DNA of 64,000 nucleotides from Eucommia ulmoides (lineage: Eukaryota > Streptophyta > Magnoliopsida > Garryales > Eucommiaceae), in the NCBI GenBank assembly GCA_016647705.1, contig CM028336.1:62001-126000 (forward strand), given 5' to 3'. This document shows, in pieces, positions 47,401-59,433 of the stretch (positions are counted from its first letter, which is position 1; every line of letters begins with the position of its first letter). Position numbers and translations under genes: made by a program. The notes under the pieces were generated by a model, which saw nothing but the letters and a program-made list of their open reading frames with translations, ran no database searches and was not told the origin of the DNA.

Positions 47401-48778
47401 ATCCCACGTTAAGCTCAAAATTTGAAAATCCTACCCGGGTCCTTCAAAAAAAAGTTACGCATTGAAAGATTCAGATGTCAACAACTATTTCCCGTAACAC
47501 TTAAAAAAAAACATATTTCAGTGATCCAATCGAATATTGGAAAAGAAATATAGTTTGCATGGAAATCACAATTGCTTGTTAGAGGGAAAAATGGAAATCA
47601 AATATTGGAAAAGAAGTATAATTCGCATGAACAGCACAATGCTTGTTAGAGGTAAAAATGGAGAAGTCTATATTTTGAATTCGTATTGTCATCAGAGTTT
47701 ATGAAACATCACCATCATTTGTTTGTTCAAAATTATGATTGAGAGATACAAGAAATTTCAAGGTTGGAGTGGGGTGACTTGTTATGAACTCTTGAAGTAT
47801 GCTTAGGATTCATCTTTTAGTGGATTGTGGGGAGTATATAACTCCGGTCCAAATCAATCGAGTTGTATTTTAGATTCTGAAAGAATTTGTGTTTCTTAGG
47901 TGATCATATATTTATTATGTTCGGATAGCATTTGTGGTGTGGCAACTGGGCATAAAGTTCCCAAATCCTCATGAGGAAAATGAAGTTTTTATTCCACATC
48001 ATTAACTAGTTCTTTATTTTTCTATGAATTTTATGTAAACCAGGAGAAGCTGAGGCTATCCTTGCTAGGGCACAAGCAACAGCCAAAGGAATCGCTATGG
48101 TGTCACAGTCCCTTAAAGAACACGGTGGTGCAGAGGTGAGGGTCCCCAATTACTTGACACGATTGGTTAGGTGAAGCTGAAAAGTAGTGATTGGCTGTTT
48201 GACAATGACATCTTTTGTTGAGATGCCTGGAATCAATGTAGATGCAGACAATTTAAGTACAAGTCACACCCAGGGTTAGCCACAACCCACAAGGATCAAG
48301 ACAACAATTTAGTTTTTAGGAACGCAGGGTCTCATATTTTGTGGTAGTTTTGATTAGATGTCGTTTGTCTGAGAAATAATATTCCACTGATTGCAGGCTG
48401 CAAGTTTAAGAATCGCTGAGCAATATATCCAAGCATTCAGTATGATTGCTAAGGAGGTAAGTCAGCTGGATTTGTTATATTTTGTCTTCTTCTCTCGGAA
48501 TTTGGATCTTATGGGGGGGGGGGTTGTCTTTTCAGGGCACGACATTGTTACTTCCTACGAGTGCTTCCAATCCTGCCAGTATGATGGCTCAAGCTCTCGG
48601 CATATACAAAAACTTAGTTGGAAACAACTCCGGGGGAATCCCGGAGTTGACAGGGAAGGTGAATGGTCATGCCCCATCAGAAGAAAGTAATGAGGATGCT
48701 AAATTTATGAAAGCCGGGGTCAAAGATCCACCGTCAGGTGAACCTGTTTTCTCCCTCCAGAGCCACAAGGAGGATTAA
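44429..48778 (+). CDS. Mitochondrial stomatin-like protein (SPFH family)
   Basis: Nine exons: 44429-44628, 44730-44973, 45049-45198, 45874-45931, 46038-46130, 46861-46959, 48044-48135, 48397-48456, 48536-48778; 412 residues. The N terminus is Arg/Ser-rich without acidic residues ([18 protein letters not shown]), a probable mitochondrial transit peptide. The SPFH domain follows: [64 protein letters not shown]. After it come a helical, Ala/Glu-rich region and the conserved [15 protein letters not shown]. It resembles plant SLP1/SLP2, which scaffold inner-membrane complexes including respiratory supercomplexes. All junctions keep frame. Intron 8 contains an 11-G run. Confidence 0.93.
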
Positions 48779-49100
48779 CAATTGATCCCTCTAGAAGGAA
48801 GAATGTTCGCCTGTAACTTGGCTTGGCTTTGGTAGACCAGTTGGGTTGTCCATCATAATCATAGTTTTGTTTGTTTGTTTTTTCCCCGGAAAAGAGTAGA
48901 GTTTTCTTAAGGTTGAACTCTATTAAATTCTGTGTGTTTCAGTGAGCGATGGATTTGCCATTTGTCCGCATTTTCAAATTTTAATCAAATAATTCTTTAA
49001 ATAAATAAAAAATGATAAAATTATACACAATGGTGTTTTGAGTGAGTATAATATTCTTGTTGTTCAGGATTTTAATTTTTTATTCGGTATTTCTTTCATT
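48779..49100. other. Stomatin-like gene 3' region
   Basis: Probable 3' UTR, then AT-rich DNA leading into the tandem array. No gene seen. Confidence 0.5.
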
Positions 49101-51650
49101 TTTTTACAAATTGAAAAAATATGAAAGAAACTAGAAAATTATGTGTTTTTAGTGAGGTATACTTTTGCTAGTTGTTTACTTGAAATCGTAAAATTTTGAT
49201 AGACTATAGTTGCTCGAAAAGTTTGATTTTGTCACTACTATTAAAAATTAAAAATTGTAAAATTTTAAAGCTTACTAACTGAAATAGTTCGATTTTATTA
49301 CTTTTATGATAAAATCAAAGTTGTGATTACTTAAAAGGCTATTATTTACTGACAATATCTAATTTCGCCAATTTTAAAGAAAATTCAAAATCTTTAAATT
49401 TTGAAAGGTTGTTCACCGAAAGAGTCCGATTTCGTTATTTCCATGAAAAATTCAAAATCTTTGAAAGGTCATAAAAAATACATGATTTTACAAATTTTAT
49501 GAAAAACTCAAAGTCGTTAATTGTTCTTAGACTACAGCTCACTGGAAAAACCTAATTTTGTCACTTTTATGAAAAACTCAAAATCGTGAAATTTTTAAAG
49601 ACTATAACTCACCAAAAATATCCCATTTCGTTAATTAAAAAAAATCATCGTGAAATTTTGAAAGACCATAATTGACTGAAAATACATGGTTTTTAAACTT
49701 CATGAAAAATTCAAAATTTTAAAATTTTAAAAGGTTATAACTCACCGAAAAAGTCCGATTTCATCACTTTTACGGAAAAATCAAAATTGTGAAATTTTAA
49801 AATATTATAGCTTAGTGAAAATACTTGAGTTTGAAAATTTAACAAAAAACTCAAAATCGTGAAATTTTTAAAGACTATATAGCTCATCGAAAAAATCCGA
49901 TTTTTTCACTTTTATGAAAAATTCAAAATCATAAATTTTTAAAGGCTATTGCTCACTGAAAATCCGATCTCTCCAATTTTATAAAATTTCAAATCGTGAA
50001 TTTTGAAAGGCTATAAATCATTGAAAATGTCTGATTTCGTCATTTTTTTTAAAAACTCAAAATTTTGAACTTTTGAAAGACTATATAGCTCACCAAAAAA
50101 GGTCGATTTTGCTACTTTATGTAAAAATCAATATCGTCAAATTTTAAAATGCTATAACTCACCAACAAATCTTGAATACATCAATTTTATGAAAAACTCA
50201 AAATTCTGAATTTTTAAAGGCTATAAAGCTCATGAAAATATATGATGTCGCAAATTTTATGAAAAAACTCGAAATCGTGATATTTTAAAAGATTAGCTCA
50301 TTGAAAAAGTTTGATTTTGTCACTCTTATGAAAAATCCAAAATTGCGAAGTTTTAAAAGACTATAACTCACTTAAATGATTGATTCTTTCAATTTTATAA
50401 AAAAATCAAAATTGTGAACTGTTTAAAGACTATAACTCACTGAAAATACTTGATTCTATAAATTTTATAAAAAACTCAAAATCATGAAATTTTGAAAGGT
50501 TGTGGCCCACTAAAAAAGACCGATTTTGTCACTTTTATGAAAAACTCAAAAATCATGAGATTTTAAAATTTTGACTCGAGCAAAACTACCATTCAGTATA
50601 TAAAAAATTATCATGTTCGGTCTCTTACTACCTCTTAGTAAGTACCCTTACAGATGTTCCAGTATCTCAAACTGATAGATTGAGGCTCACCATTCTCAAA
50701 AAGAGAACATTGGATCAAGCTAGACTATATTGTTGAAGACTCATTGCAACAATCCAAAAATAACTAATAACATTATATAATTTTGAGTTACCAAATGTCT
50801 TTGGTTTCCTTCTATTTAATCACATTAAACAATCGGACATTGCACTGAATATTGAATGTATACAGTGATAAAGATATAATTGCAAGAATATTATCAAGAA
50901 ATACATTTTATTAATACATGCGATTGAAACTTTTTTACAGATACAAGCCGTAAATGTAAGATTACAAGATTGATTATAAAACTTATATCCCAAAATTTTA
51001 ACTTAGAAAAAAATTGATTTCCCTAATTTAATCATAAACTTAAAATTGTGAAAATTTTAAAAGTTATAGCCCACTAAAAAATCCAATTTCGTTACTTTTA
51101 TCAAAAAATCAAAATCGTGAAATATTTGAAGGGTATAACTCACCGGAAAAGTCAATTTTGCTACTTTTATGAAAATCTAAAAATCGTAAAATTTTGAAAG
51201 GTTCTACCTTAACGAAAACATTAGGTTTTGCTATTTTTGTCAAAAACTCAAAATCATGAAATTTTGCAAGGGAATAGCTCATGAAAAAATCCAATTTCGC
51301 TAATTTAATCTGAAAATCAAAAATATAAAATTTTGAAAGGCCATACCTCATTGAAAAAAAATACAATTTTGCTACTTTAATGAAAACGTCAAAATTTTAA
51401 AATTTTGAAATGCTGAATTGAAAATACCCAATTTCACTATTATTATCAAAAAGTCAAAATCGTTAAAATTTGTAAGGGTATAGCTCACGGAAAAAAATCA
51501 ATTTCGCTAATTTAATGAAAAACTCAAAATTGGAAAATTGTCAAAGGCTATGGTTCAATGAAAAAAATGGATTTTGCTACTTTTATGAGAATCTCAAAAT
51601 CGTAAAAAAATTTAACGGCTTACTTTTTAAAATTTTAGATAAATATTTTT
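49100..51650. repeat. Degenerate ~70-bp tandem repeat array
   Basis: Repeats of an approximately 70-bp unit: AAGACTATAACTCACCGAAA, then GTCCGATTTCGTCACTTTTA, then GAAAAACTCAAAATCGTGAA. About 30 units differ by many substitutions and small indels, so the array is old. It is interrupted at about 50590-50995 by unrelated AT-rich DNA. The flanks at 49020-49150 and 51650-52130 share words with each other (GATAAAATTATA, GTGTTTTTAGTG), suggesting a larger repeat. Open frames on the minus strand here are chance. Confidence 0.85.
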
Positions 51651-51741
51651 GATAAAATTATAGACAGTGGGTTTGTTGTTGTCCACGATTTTGATTTTTC
51701 ATCACGTATTTCCTTCATTTCAGAAATTGCAATAATTAGAA

Positions 51742-51925
51742 CAGGGTAGTCCTATGCTACAAAGCTTCTGTTATGCGCAGGGTCCGAGGAAGAGTCGGAC
51801 CACTTAGGTCTGCTGTACGCAACCTTATCTTACTTTTTTTGCAAGAAGCTGTTTCCACGACTCGAACCCGTAATCTTCAGGTCACATGGCGACAACTCTT
51901 ACCGTTGCGTTAAGGCTCCCTTTTC
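51742..51925 (-). mobile_element. tRNA-derived SINE (Au-like)
   Basis: On the minus strand it starts GGGAGCCTTAACGCAACGGT (A box), then GGTTCGAGTC (B box), then GACCTAAGTGGTCCGACTC. This matches the widespread plant Au-type SINE as I remember it. Near-perfect 18-bp TSDs flank it (AAATTGCAATAATTAGAA at 51724-51741; one mismatch at 51926-51943). It is ~184 bp. Confidence 0.85.
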
Positions 51926-52675
51926 AAATTGCAATTATTAGAATGGAACTAGAAAATTCAGTGTTTTTAGTGGACGGTAGCTTGCATTTGATCACAATTT
52001 CAAATTGGAATCAAATACCTTTTAAAATGTGGAAAAAATGATAAAATTATGGCATCTGTGTTTTTAGTAATGTATAGCCTTTTTGTCCAAGATTTTGATT
52101 TTTCGACGACTATTTTATAAATTGCCATAATTAGAATTGTAGTTGATTCTCAGCGGACAAGCATTGATGTTGAGATGTTAATTGTCTGAATACATGTAAT
52201 GGTGTTTACTGCAGCATTCAACATTGATCAAAAGCAAGGAGGGAGGTCGGTCTGTTGGATTGGAACGATAAATACTTTTGAGAGCTGGATTTGACCATAC
52301 ATAAACATAAACGCCACGTTACTCTATAATTAGAAAAGCAAAAGATATACTTTTGAGTGTGTGTGTGTGTGTGTGTGTGACCCCTCTACTTGTCCAACTG
52401 TCTTTTTAACGGTCATAACTAATTTCCTCTCAAAAGAAAGAAGAAAAAGAGATGTCCACCAACCAAAACAAAAACCCCATAACATTGTTGTCTCCACGAA
52501 TATACAAAAAACCTTCGCCTGCCTGTCCACACCAAATTCCCTCCTCATTATTAGCTCAGCCTTCCCACCCTCCCCCTCTATATATACCTCTTATTTTTGT
52601 CATTTACAACACAAGCTCAACTACATCTTCTTCTTTTTTTTATAAGCCTCCTCTCCTCTCACAGAATATTTGAGA

Positions 52676-53104
52676 ATGGGAGCCTGCGCAACCAAACCCA
52701 AGGATTTGGATACCCAAACCCCCGCACCAATCCAACCTGATGACGTCCCACCGGTACACTTTCTTTTCTTTTTGTTTTTTCACGAAACAAGTTCCTGAGC
52801 TTTGGTTCTTATTATTTTTGTTGTTGTTGATATAATGCAGGAGGAGGAGAAGAAGAATGGAGAGGAGATGAAGAAGGAAGAACCTTTGGTAGATCTTTCT
52901 GAAACTGCTCAGACTGAACAAGAACAAAGAAAGACACCCGAGTCCCAGGAAAAAGGACCCGAGCCTTCAGAGGAGACTGCCAAAGAGCCTAAAAAGGGGG
53001 AGAATGATGCAAAAGAGGTCCCAAAACCAGAGAAACCAGAAGCTGAAGTTGATGCTGCCCCAACATCTGCAGATAAATCCGATGCACCTCTCGTTACCTT
53101 GTGA
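52676..53104 (+). CDS. Small acidic protein with N-myristoylation/palmitoylation signal
   Basis: Two exons, 52676-52753 and 52841-53104, joined in phase 0 at GTACAC/ATGCAG; 113 residues. It starts MGACATKPKD: Gly2 with Cys4 is a classic dual lipidation signal for the plasma membrane. The rest is rich in Glu, Lys and Pro, without hydrophobic or known domains, and ends DAPLVTL; it is probably disordered. A TATATATA box at ~52579-52586 and a CT-rich leader support expression. Small MGxCxSKPK-type proteins occur across dicots, but I do not recognise a named function. Confidence 0.7.
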
Positions 53105-54236
53105 TGATCTCTGACTCCTCCCTCCCCTTTCTTTCATCAATGCATTGCTTTTAATGTCATTCCCAACAACTTCATTTCTTGAGCCTCATGTTGTAGACAG
53201 CAATCCTGGAACCCAATAATAAAAATCTTTCATTTATACCCTCTCAAAGTGACATATTGATGCACGATTCCTCTTTTTCCAGTGCCCCACAAAAAAGGAA
53301 AAAGGCAAAAAACAGGTAACCAAATGGACATTGGCATACCATGCCAAATTGACTCTATCAATACTTTCGTTTAAAAGCACATGGTGCTAAGTGGAGTAGT
53401 TCTTTTGTATATTGTGGTTTAGGCACTCTCATGTAATTAATCAATGTGAGACCGAAATTTAACAACTCAAAAAATCTTCTACACGATCAGGCTCCTTATA
53501 TAAAACATGCCTCTCGAGTGACAAAAAACATTTTCATAAAATTTATAGTATATTTTTCCAACACATCAAGCAAAAATTCCTAAATTGAAATTTGTACCAG
53601 GACTTGCATGATGAAACTCATTTAACATCTATTCATGGTCTCCAATAGTTTTCTTTTGATACTTTGAGAGTAGTAATACAGGAAATATCTACCAAGTAAT
53701 AAGGGATATGGAATAGCATAAATGTCAATCATAGGATGTTTCACGCTCAACAACCGGCACTCATCTCTCAAAATTGTCACCATTAAATCTTCAAAGATTC
53801 CTTGATGTAAAAAAAGAGCAACCCGGTGCTATAAAACTCCTGCTATGCGCGAGATCCGAGAAAAGGTCGGACCACTTAGGTCTATTGTACACAGCCGTGA
53901 CCTCCAGGTTACATGACGACAATTTCTACCGTTGCGCCAAGGCTCCTCTTCTCAAAGATTCCTTGTTGATGTAATTGGGGGACATACAGACCTAGCCAAC
54001 ATCTTCACTCGCAAAGCGGCAAAAAAGAAAAAAAAAAAAAATTTATTAAAGCACACCACCTTTTATTTTTTCCAATTGAAGAAGTCAAATCCTATTGCAC
54101 AAAGCATGAGCTCAAACCATCTATTGATACACTGTGGCGACTGCATTTACAATTTCAATTGAAAATTGAGCCTTCAAATAAAATTACATAGAGACGTATG
54201 ACGAGCATATAGAAAACAAGAAGAGAAGTGAAGTTT
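53105..54236. other. Intergenic DNA with one SINE
   Basis: 3' UTR of the small acidic-protein gene, a truncated SINE (53810-53951), an A run at ~54024-54040, and the UNC93-like gene's 3' region. No other gene seen. Confidence 0.55.
53810..53951 (-). mobile_element. Second, internally deleted Au-like SINE
   Basis: Same family as 51742-51925 (GAGCCTTGGCGCAACGGTAG, GACCTAAGTGGTCCGACC on the minus strand), but ~45 bp including the B box are missing. TSDs TCAAAGATTCCTTGATGTA (53791-53809) and a 3-bp-longer version (53952-53973) flank it. Confidence 0.75.
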
Positions 54237-55643
54237 CTAAGTTGACTTAGTAAGGCCACCATCAAAGGAGGAGGCAAGAGCAGTCTCTTTGGACTTGCCT
54301 ACTTTTTCTTCATTGTCCTTTACGGCAAGCAAGACCAGAACGGCTATCAGGGGATAGCTTATTGTGGTGAGTGCCCAATTGGTGATCAGTTGGTTGAGAA
54401 ATGGAACATTATGGGAATCCACTTGCCAAGCCACGGCCGCCCCTGCACTCTGCACTCCCTTGTAGAACCCATTATACCTGCTGAGAATCTCAGAGTCATC
54501 AGCTAAAGCACCAATAACCCAATAGACCATGCTCTGGAACATGGCGTCAAGCAACCCATAAGAAAAGTACAAAACAAATGGTCCAGCAAAATCAGACCCA
54601 TCCTTGAAATCAAGCTTGCTAATGGTAAGTTTATCATGGCGTGTGTAACCAAGTTGCTTGGCAAGGCCACCTCCCCAAATGGCGGTTCCGAGTACACCGA
54701 CGACGCCAATGCCTACCAAACCCCTGGTCCTCCTGCTCTTGAAGCTGAAATCCATGATGTATCCAATGAAGACAGACCCAATCATCTGCGCACCCCAGTA
54801 GAACACGTTGTTGAACCCCCTTGTCCTCAAATTGAAGAGAACCCCATTCACGTTGTTGAACTGGTAGCTGTAGAAGAAATTACTAGCCCACGAAGCGGGA
54901 ACCAGCAACAGCATCTTCCAATTGGCGAATAGTTTCAGAATCTCGATGCACTCCACCGAGACACTGGAGTACTTGATGTTTGTACACCTGGAGCCATCGT
55001 CACGAATGACACGGCTAGGGTGCAAGATCGCTAGAGAGACGACTGCACCGATTGCCATAAACACCATGAATCCAATATATGTTCCGTCGTTCACTGTGAC
55101 GGCCTCTTTGCGGTGGAAGTTAAGGGCGAAAGGAATGAGGCCGCCAATGACCCCACCCATGTTGAAGATGCTCCAGAACATGGAGATGTAGATTCCTTTG
55201 CGGTCTTGCGGAGGGTAGGAGGTCATGATGGCGCCTTGTGCGGCCCAGAGAAGGCCGGCACCGATTCCGAGGAGGGCGCCGGCGGTAATCGCGAAGGCCT
55301 GGTGCTGATGGTGGTTGTAGTAGAGGAAAGAGCCGGCGTAGAGGACGTAGGTGGAACAGCCGCAAAAGAGGGTGAGGTGGGGGCCGAGGATGTTGTAGAT
55401 GCCGCCGCCGAGGATGCCAAAGACGGCGAAGGTGGTGTAGAGGGCGGTGTTGGCGTTGTTGGCCGCCGTGGGATCGACCTGACCGCCGCCTCCCATCCCG
55501 GAGAGGGCATTGAACATGCCCGGGCAACAGAAACAGACGAGGCCGATGAGACCCACCTGAACCAAGGGTGAATTGTACCTGAAGAAGGAGGAATTGGGCA
55601 TGGATGGAAGGCTTCCTTTTTCTTCTTCGCCGACTGAACCCAT
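54237..55643 (-). CDS. UNC93-like membrane transporter
   Basis: A single exon of 468 residues from the MGSVGEEEKGS start at 55643. A further in-frame ATG exists at 55742, but a TATATA at ~55750-55757 (minus strand) would place the transcript start inside that extension, so the downstream ATG is chosen. About 11-12 membrane segments are visible, beginning PLVQVGLIGLVCFCCPGMFN. It contains ALSGMGGGGQ, LGGGIYNILGP, SMFWSIFNMGGVIGGLIPF and FYKGVQSAGAAVAWQVD, typical of plant UNC93-like protein 1 in the major facilitator superfamily. Plant members have been linked to potassium homeostasis and stress; the substrate here is unknown. No defects seen. Confidence 0.93.
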   Translation of the reverse strand: MGSVGEEEKGSLPSMPNSSFFRYNSPLVQVGLIGLVCFCCPGMFNALSGMGGGGQVDPTAANNANTALYTTFAVFGILGGGIYNILGPHLTLFCGCSTYVLYAGSFLYYNHHQHQAFAITAGALLGIGAGLLWAAQGAIMTSYPPQDRKGIYISMFWSIFNMGGVIGGLIPFALNFHRKEAVTVNDGTYIGFMVFMAIGAVVSLAILHPSRVIRDDGSRCTNIKYSSVSVECIEILKLFANWKMLLLVPASWASNFFYSYQFNNVNGVLFNLRTRGFNNVFYWGAQMIGSVFIGYIMDFSFKSRRTRGLVGIGVVGVLGTAIWGGGLAKQLGYTRHDKLTISKLDFKDGSDFAGPFVLYFSYGLLDAMFQSMVYWVIGALADDSEILSRYNGFYKGVQSAGAAVAWQVDSHNVPFLNQLITNWALTTISYPLIAVLVLLAVKDNEEKVGKSKETALASSFDGGLTKST

Positions 55644-56631
55644 GACAGGATCGGTTGAAACTTGGAAGTTGAGAGAGAGTGAAGGATTGGTGGGAGGGAA
55701 GTGGTGATCTTTTACGAATTTAAAGGAGTAGAAGCCAAACAAACTGTACGTATATATTTAGAGAGAGGGAGAGAGATTACCAGATGTCAAATGAAACAAT
55801 GAGATTATTTGGATTTGATGACAACTGGACAAAATTGGTTGGATCGTCGCAAATTGGCAATCCGTGGATTCTGAATATTCAATTCTCAACTTTTTTTTTT
55901 CTTTTGTTGAATAAGAAAATTGGGATTTTTTTTATTTGTGTGAAAGGAACAAGTGATGTTATGGTGGTCCGGCTGTGCATTAGAATTTAAGATAATAAGG
56001 GATGCCCCAAAGGCCATATGACGTAGAAAGTGATGTTCTTGACTACTTTTTTGTTGTTGCAACTATGAAAACAACTTCTTTGATCCCTAATCACCCCCCC
56101 TTTGTTTTGTCTTGTATGGGATTTGCGAAAAAACAGACGGCCAGCCGGCCGGCCGGCAATCAGTTCAATGGTCATGCAGCTGTAGTCCCTTTCTTTAGGT
56201 TGGATTCATGTCAGCAGAAGCTTCTTATGACTAGGAGCAGTAGTTTAACAAAAACTGGATTGATGAAGCCCATTACCACCACATTGGGCTGATTCATTGG
56301 ACCAGCCAAACCCATCTCCTCTCCTGGGCTGATTCAATTCTCCAACCCAGCCCACCACCAACTCCACCAATCCTTACTGCTGCTCTCTTTCACACAATTG
56401 GATCTCCTTTCATGGAACCACGCTATCATCTTCCTTTAATTTAAACCACACCTATAATTTGCAAATTAGCAAAAAGGGGGGTTTAACATAAAACACTAAA
56501 CAAAGACTTTATTACTTTACCATAACATGAAAAGCAACTCAATTCAACTTGTGTTGAATTCGACTCTCTTTAATCTACTACTGCATCACAAACTGCCCAA
56601 TAGAAACATTAGTACAGAGCATACTGTTTGA
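55644..56631. other. Intergenic DNA upstream of the UNC93-like gene
   Basis: Contains the UNC93-like 5' UTR and promoter (GA-rich at ~55759-55774), a GC palindrome GCCGGCCGGCCGGC near 56144-56157, and the DUF599 gene's 3' region. No gene seen. Confidence 0.55.
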
Positions 56632-57457
56632 TCAACCGGCTTCTTGATCCTTGTCTTCAGCAACCCTGCCGCCAAAATCAGAGGTAACATCCAGGAAATA
56701 GAGCAGGAAGACGAGGACAACACAAGAGGATAACATGGGAATGGGCCCAAATATCCACATAAACAGCGGGAATGAGAAGTAGAATGCCCGCAACCCCAGG
56801 GACCAAAGGTAACTGCCCTTGTTCACTAACCTCCCCACATACTCCGCCGTCACACAGTAAGTTAGGTTCCTGTTCATGTGTGGGACGTTGATGAGTATGC
56901 TGGCATGGCTGTAGTACCTGATCGACTGCACGTTAAACAAGAAGGACACCAAGAAGCATACCAGCATGCAGAAGAACTTTATGGTGAACCCCATCTCGCT
57001 CTTGTCCCCGTAGATGAATCCTGCCGACCTGTAACCCCTGCCCCCTGTCATCAACACAGCAATGAGAGAACTGAGCATTATTGCTGTGGATGCCAGAAGT
57101 GTCGACGCCATTATGTTGTTTCTCAGCGTCTGCACTGCAAGAACCCCATTCTTTGACACCTCCTGCCATAACAAATTTAACATGGAATGTGAACAAAGAT
57201 AATAAAAAAAATAAATGGAATATGGGAATGTGAATGAAGATAATAAAAAAGAAATGGAATACGGGCGCGTATTCCGTCATGGCACAAACCTCCATCATGG
57301 CACGGACCCAGAAACGGCGATTGATGGCGTTGATGCCGATGACAGTACTGGTGGGATGCTTCACAATCTTAAGGAGGAGCCATGTGTGATAACCCACCAT
57401 GAGGAGGACACCAACTGGTACCAACACGTAATCAAGAACTTGGATCCCCATTTTCAT
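56632..57457 (-). CDS. DUF599 family membrane protein
   Basis: Two exons, 57457-57290 and 57162-56632, joined in phase 0 at GTTTGT/GGCAG; 232 residues starting MKMGIQVLDYVLVPVG (a second ATG lies two codons on). About four membrane segments: residues ~8-28, ~75-97, ~115-137 and a C-terminal pair at ~180-215. Conserved DUF599 features include GYHTWLL, TVIGINAINRRFWVRAM, NGVLAVQTLRNNIMASTLL and SHASILINVP. The function of the family is not established. The reading frame is intact. Confidence 0.9.
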
Positions 57458-58512
57458 TTGATCATTATCACATGCACCTACAACCACCTTTATACTGAAG
57501 GAAGCGTCCAGTGTAAATGGAACCAAAAAGAGAGTAAGGGGAGGATCCACTAAGGGGGTCAAAAGTGAGAATGATAATAGCATCTCAATTTGAACAGCCT
57601 TTTAGTAGTGCTTTAATTGCTCCACTTTCAAGGCATCAGGGAACAGACGCATATGGGATCCAGTGACATGGTGAGAAAGAAAACAACCACACTTGCGTAC
57701 CCTACTCGTTCAGTAATGCATATAAATATCTAAACCAATTTTAAATTGATTTGTGTAACTATAAAGACAAAAAGAATATTTATATCCTATGATATTGCGT
57801 CACAAACTTTTGTGGGTAGGTGAGACTTACACAATTGCAAACTTTATACACCACTCTCTTTTTGACACCCACATGATCCTTCCAAGTCAACCTAATACAA
57901 CAGACATGTGGGCACATTGTTGCATACGCATGGCTGACCATTTTCTGCGTGGCTTCCTCTCAATATCTATCACTGCTGCATAAAAGCGACAGCTGGAATA
58001 GAGTAATGGCATCTGACAGCACTACATATATCTGTGTGTGTGTGTTTAATTCCACTGCCCACGCATGCATGCCTAATAAGTAGTAACATGAACATTCTGA
58101 CGAGTTTTTCCATTAAAACAGTAAAGCTATAGTTCTGAATCTAGACCAGCGGCTTAGATCAACTCATTATATCTTATAACCCCCCCTTCCCCAGGCTCAC
58201 TCATCTTCCACACGTCCAACTCTTCAATGAATATAAACCAAAAGGCAACAGGTTTTTCTTTTTTTCTTTTATAGAACGGGGAAAAACAAGAGTAACAGAA
58301 GATATCAAACCATAAAAGAATCACAGGCTCGGTCAAAAACTATAAATATTGAACTGCACCCCAAAACACACCGAGTTTAGCACAACAAGAAACGGTGAAA
58401 GAGGAAGACTGATCCATACATGTATCTATATATGTAGTTGGGGGAAATAATCATAGGATGGTTATATAAAATTCTCCTATCAAACTTCTCACCAATGGAG
58501 ATGTGTGTAAAA
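57458..58512. other. Intergenic DNA, DUF599 promoter and POP5 3' region
   Basis: No coding signal. Contains a GTGTGTGTGTG run at ~58034-58044 and AT-rich DNA. Confidence 0.55.
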
Positions 58513-59433
58513 TCAGTTCTCCAAATTTTTTATTTTCTCACGACAATTCTGCATGTGCTGATCAGCCTCTGCGGTGAAACGAGCTCCAGCCACAAGCTTG
58601 TACTGCTCAAATTTCAATTCCTCACACTTCAAAGCCGCATCCTTACAGGCCCTCATACTTCCTAATAATATAGATACAATTGTGTTATTATTGGAAATAA
58701 AATACAGGCATGTTTGTGTTTCTGAATGAAACATTGAATCAATGCTCATGAATTGATATTAAGACTTAAAATTAGTATATAATCTCATCTGGAACTGATC
58801 AAACTTCCAGTCCCAGCCATTTCAGGAGAATCACACACAAAAATGCATAGGAAAATAAATATAATATAAATCCTTTATATGTTTTCCACATTGTCAATAA
58901 AACTTCTTTATCGCCAAAAAAGAAAGGCATATACATCACTCAATATGCATACATGCACAGGCATATGCATCTCTTAAATAGGCATATGCTTCTCAACAGG
59001 CAATTTAAATGCTTGGATACGTTTGACTCACCACTAAGGTCAAGCAAGTTGAATATAACAGGAAAGTTTCCAAGGCTCCTGACCATGGTAATCGCAGACC
59101 AGACTTTTTGGTGCTCATCTCTTGAGGCTCTAATGATGCACAACTTTGTTACGGGATTCACGTATTTGACTGCACCAAACATTACATGTTCAAATCTGCT
59201 GAGTAGTAAGTTATGATACATTCAACAAATAGAATGGAAGGTATTTGATGCGCACCTTGAAATGACCCAAACGAGGAGGCTAGACCACACTCTCCAAAGT
59301 TTACAAGAATGCTGTCTTTGATTGCGTTTGACACATTGGTTTGGCTAATTTTAACGGGATCATCCACAGAAGTATCTCTATTTGGATCCAAAAAGACCTC
59401 CATTATCATGTATCGATTCTTAAATCCAACCAT
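58513..59433 (-). CDS. POP5: Ribonuclease P/MRP protein subunit POP5
   Basis: Three exons on the minus strand: 59433-59256, 59169-59032, 58661-58513; phase-1 junctions; 154 residues. It starts MVGFKNRYMIMEVFLD and contains SNAIKDSILVNFGECGLASS, VKYVNPVTKLCIIRASRDE, AITMVRSLGNFPVIFNLL and RACKDAALKCEELKFEQ, the conserved POP5 blocks. POP5 is a core protein of RNase P (tRNA 5' maturation) and RNase MRP (rRNA processing), so it acts in nucleus and nucleolus. The length fits the family. A telo-box-like region and a large foldback element lie upstream. Confidence 0.93.

Noticed and set aside
51742-51925. A tRNA gene
   Set aside because: A- and B-box motifs are present, but the body is longer, lacks a cloverleaf and is flanked by 18-bp TSDs, which fits a SINE.
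55113-55571. Gly/Glu-rich open frame of 152 residues opposite the UNC93-like gene, and the Arg/Pro-rich frames beside it
   Set aside because: Shadows of the GC-rich coding strand of a well-conserved gene.
56878-57583. Open frames overlapping the DUF599 gene, including a 216-residue minus-strand frame
   Set aside because: The long frame runs through the intron out of phase with exon 2; the plus-strand frames are antisense shadows.
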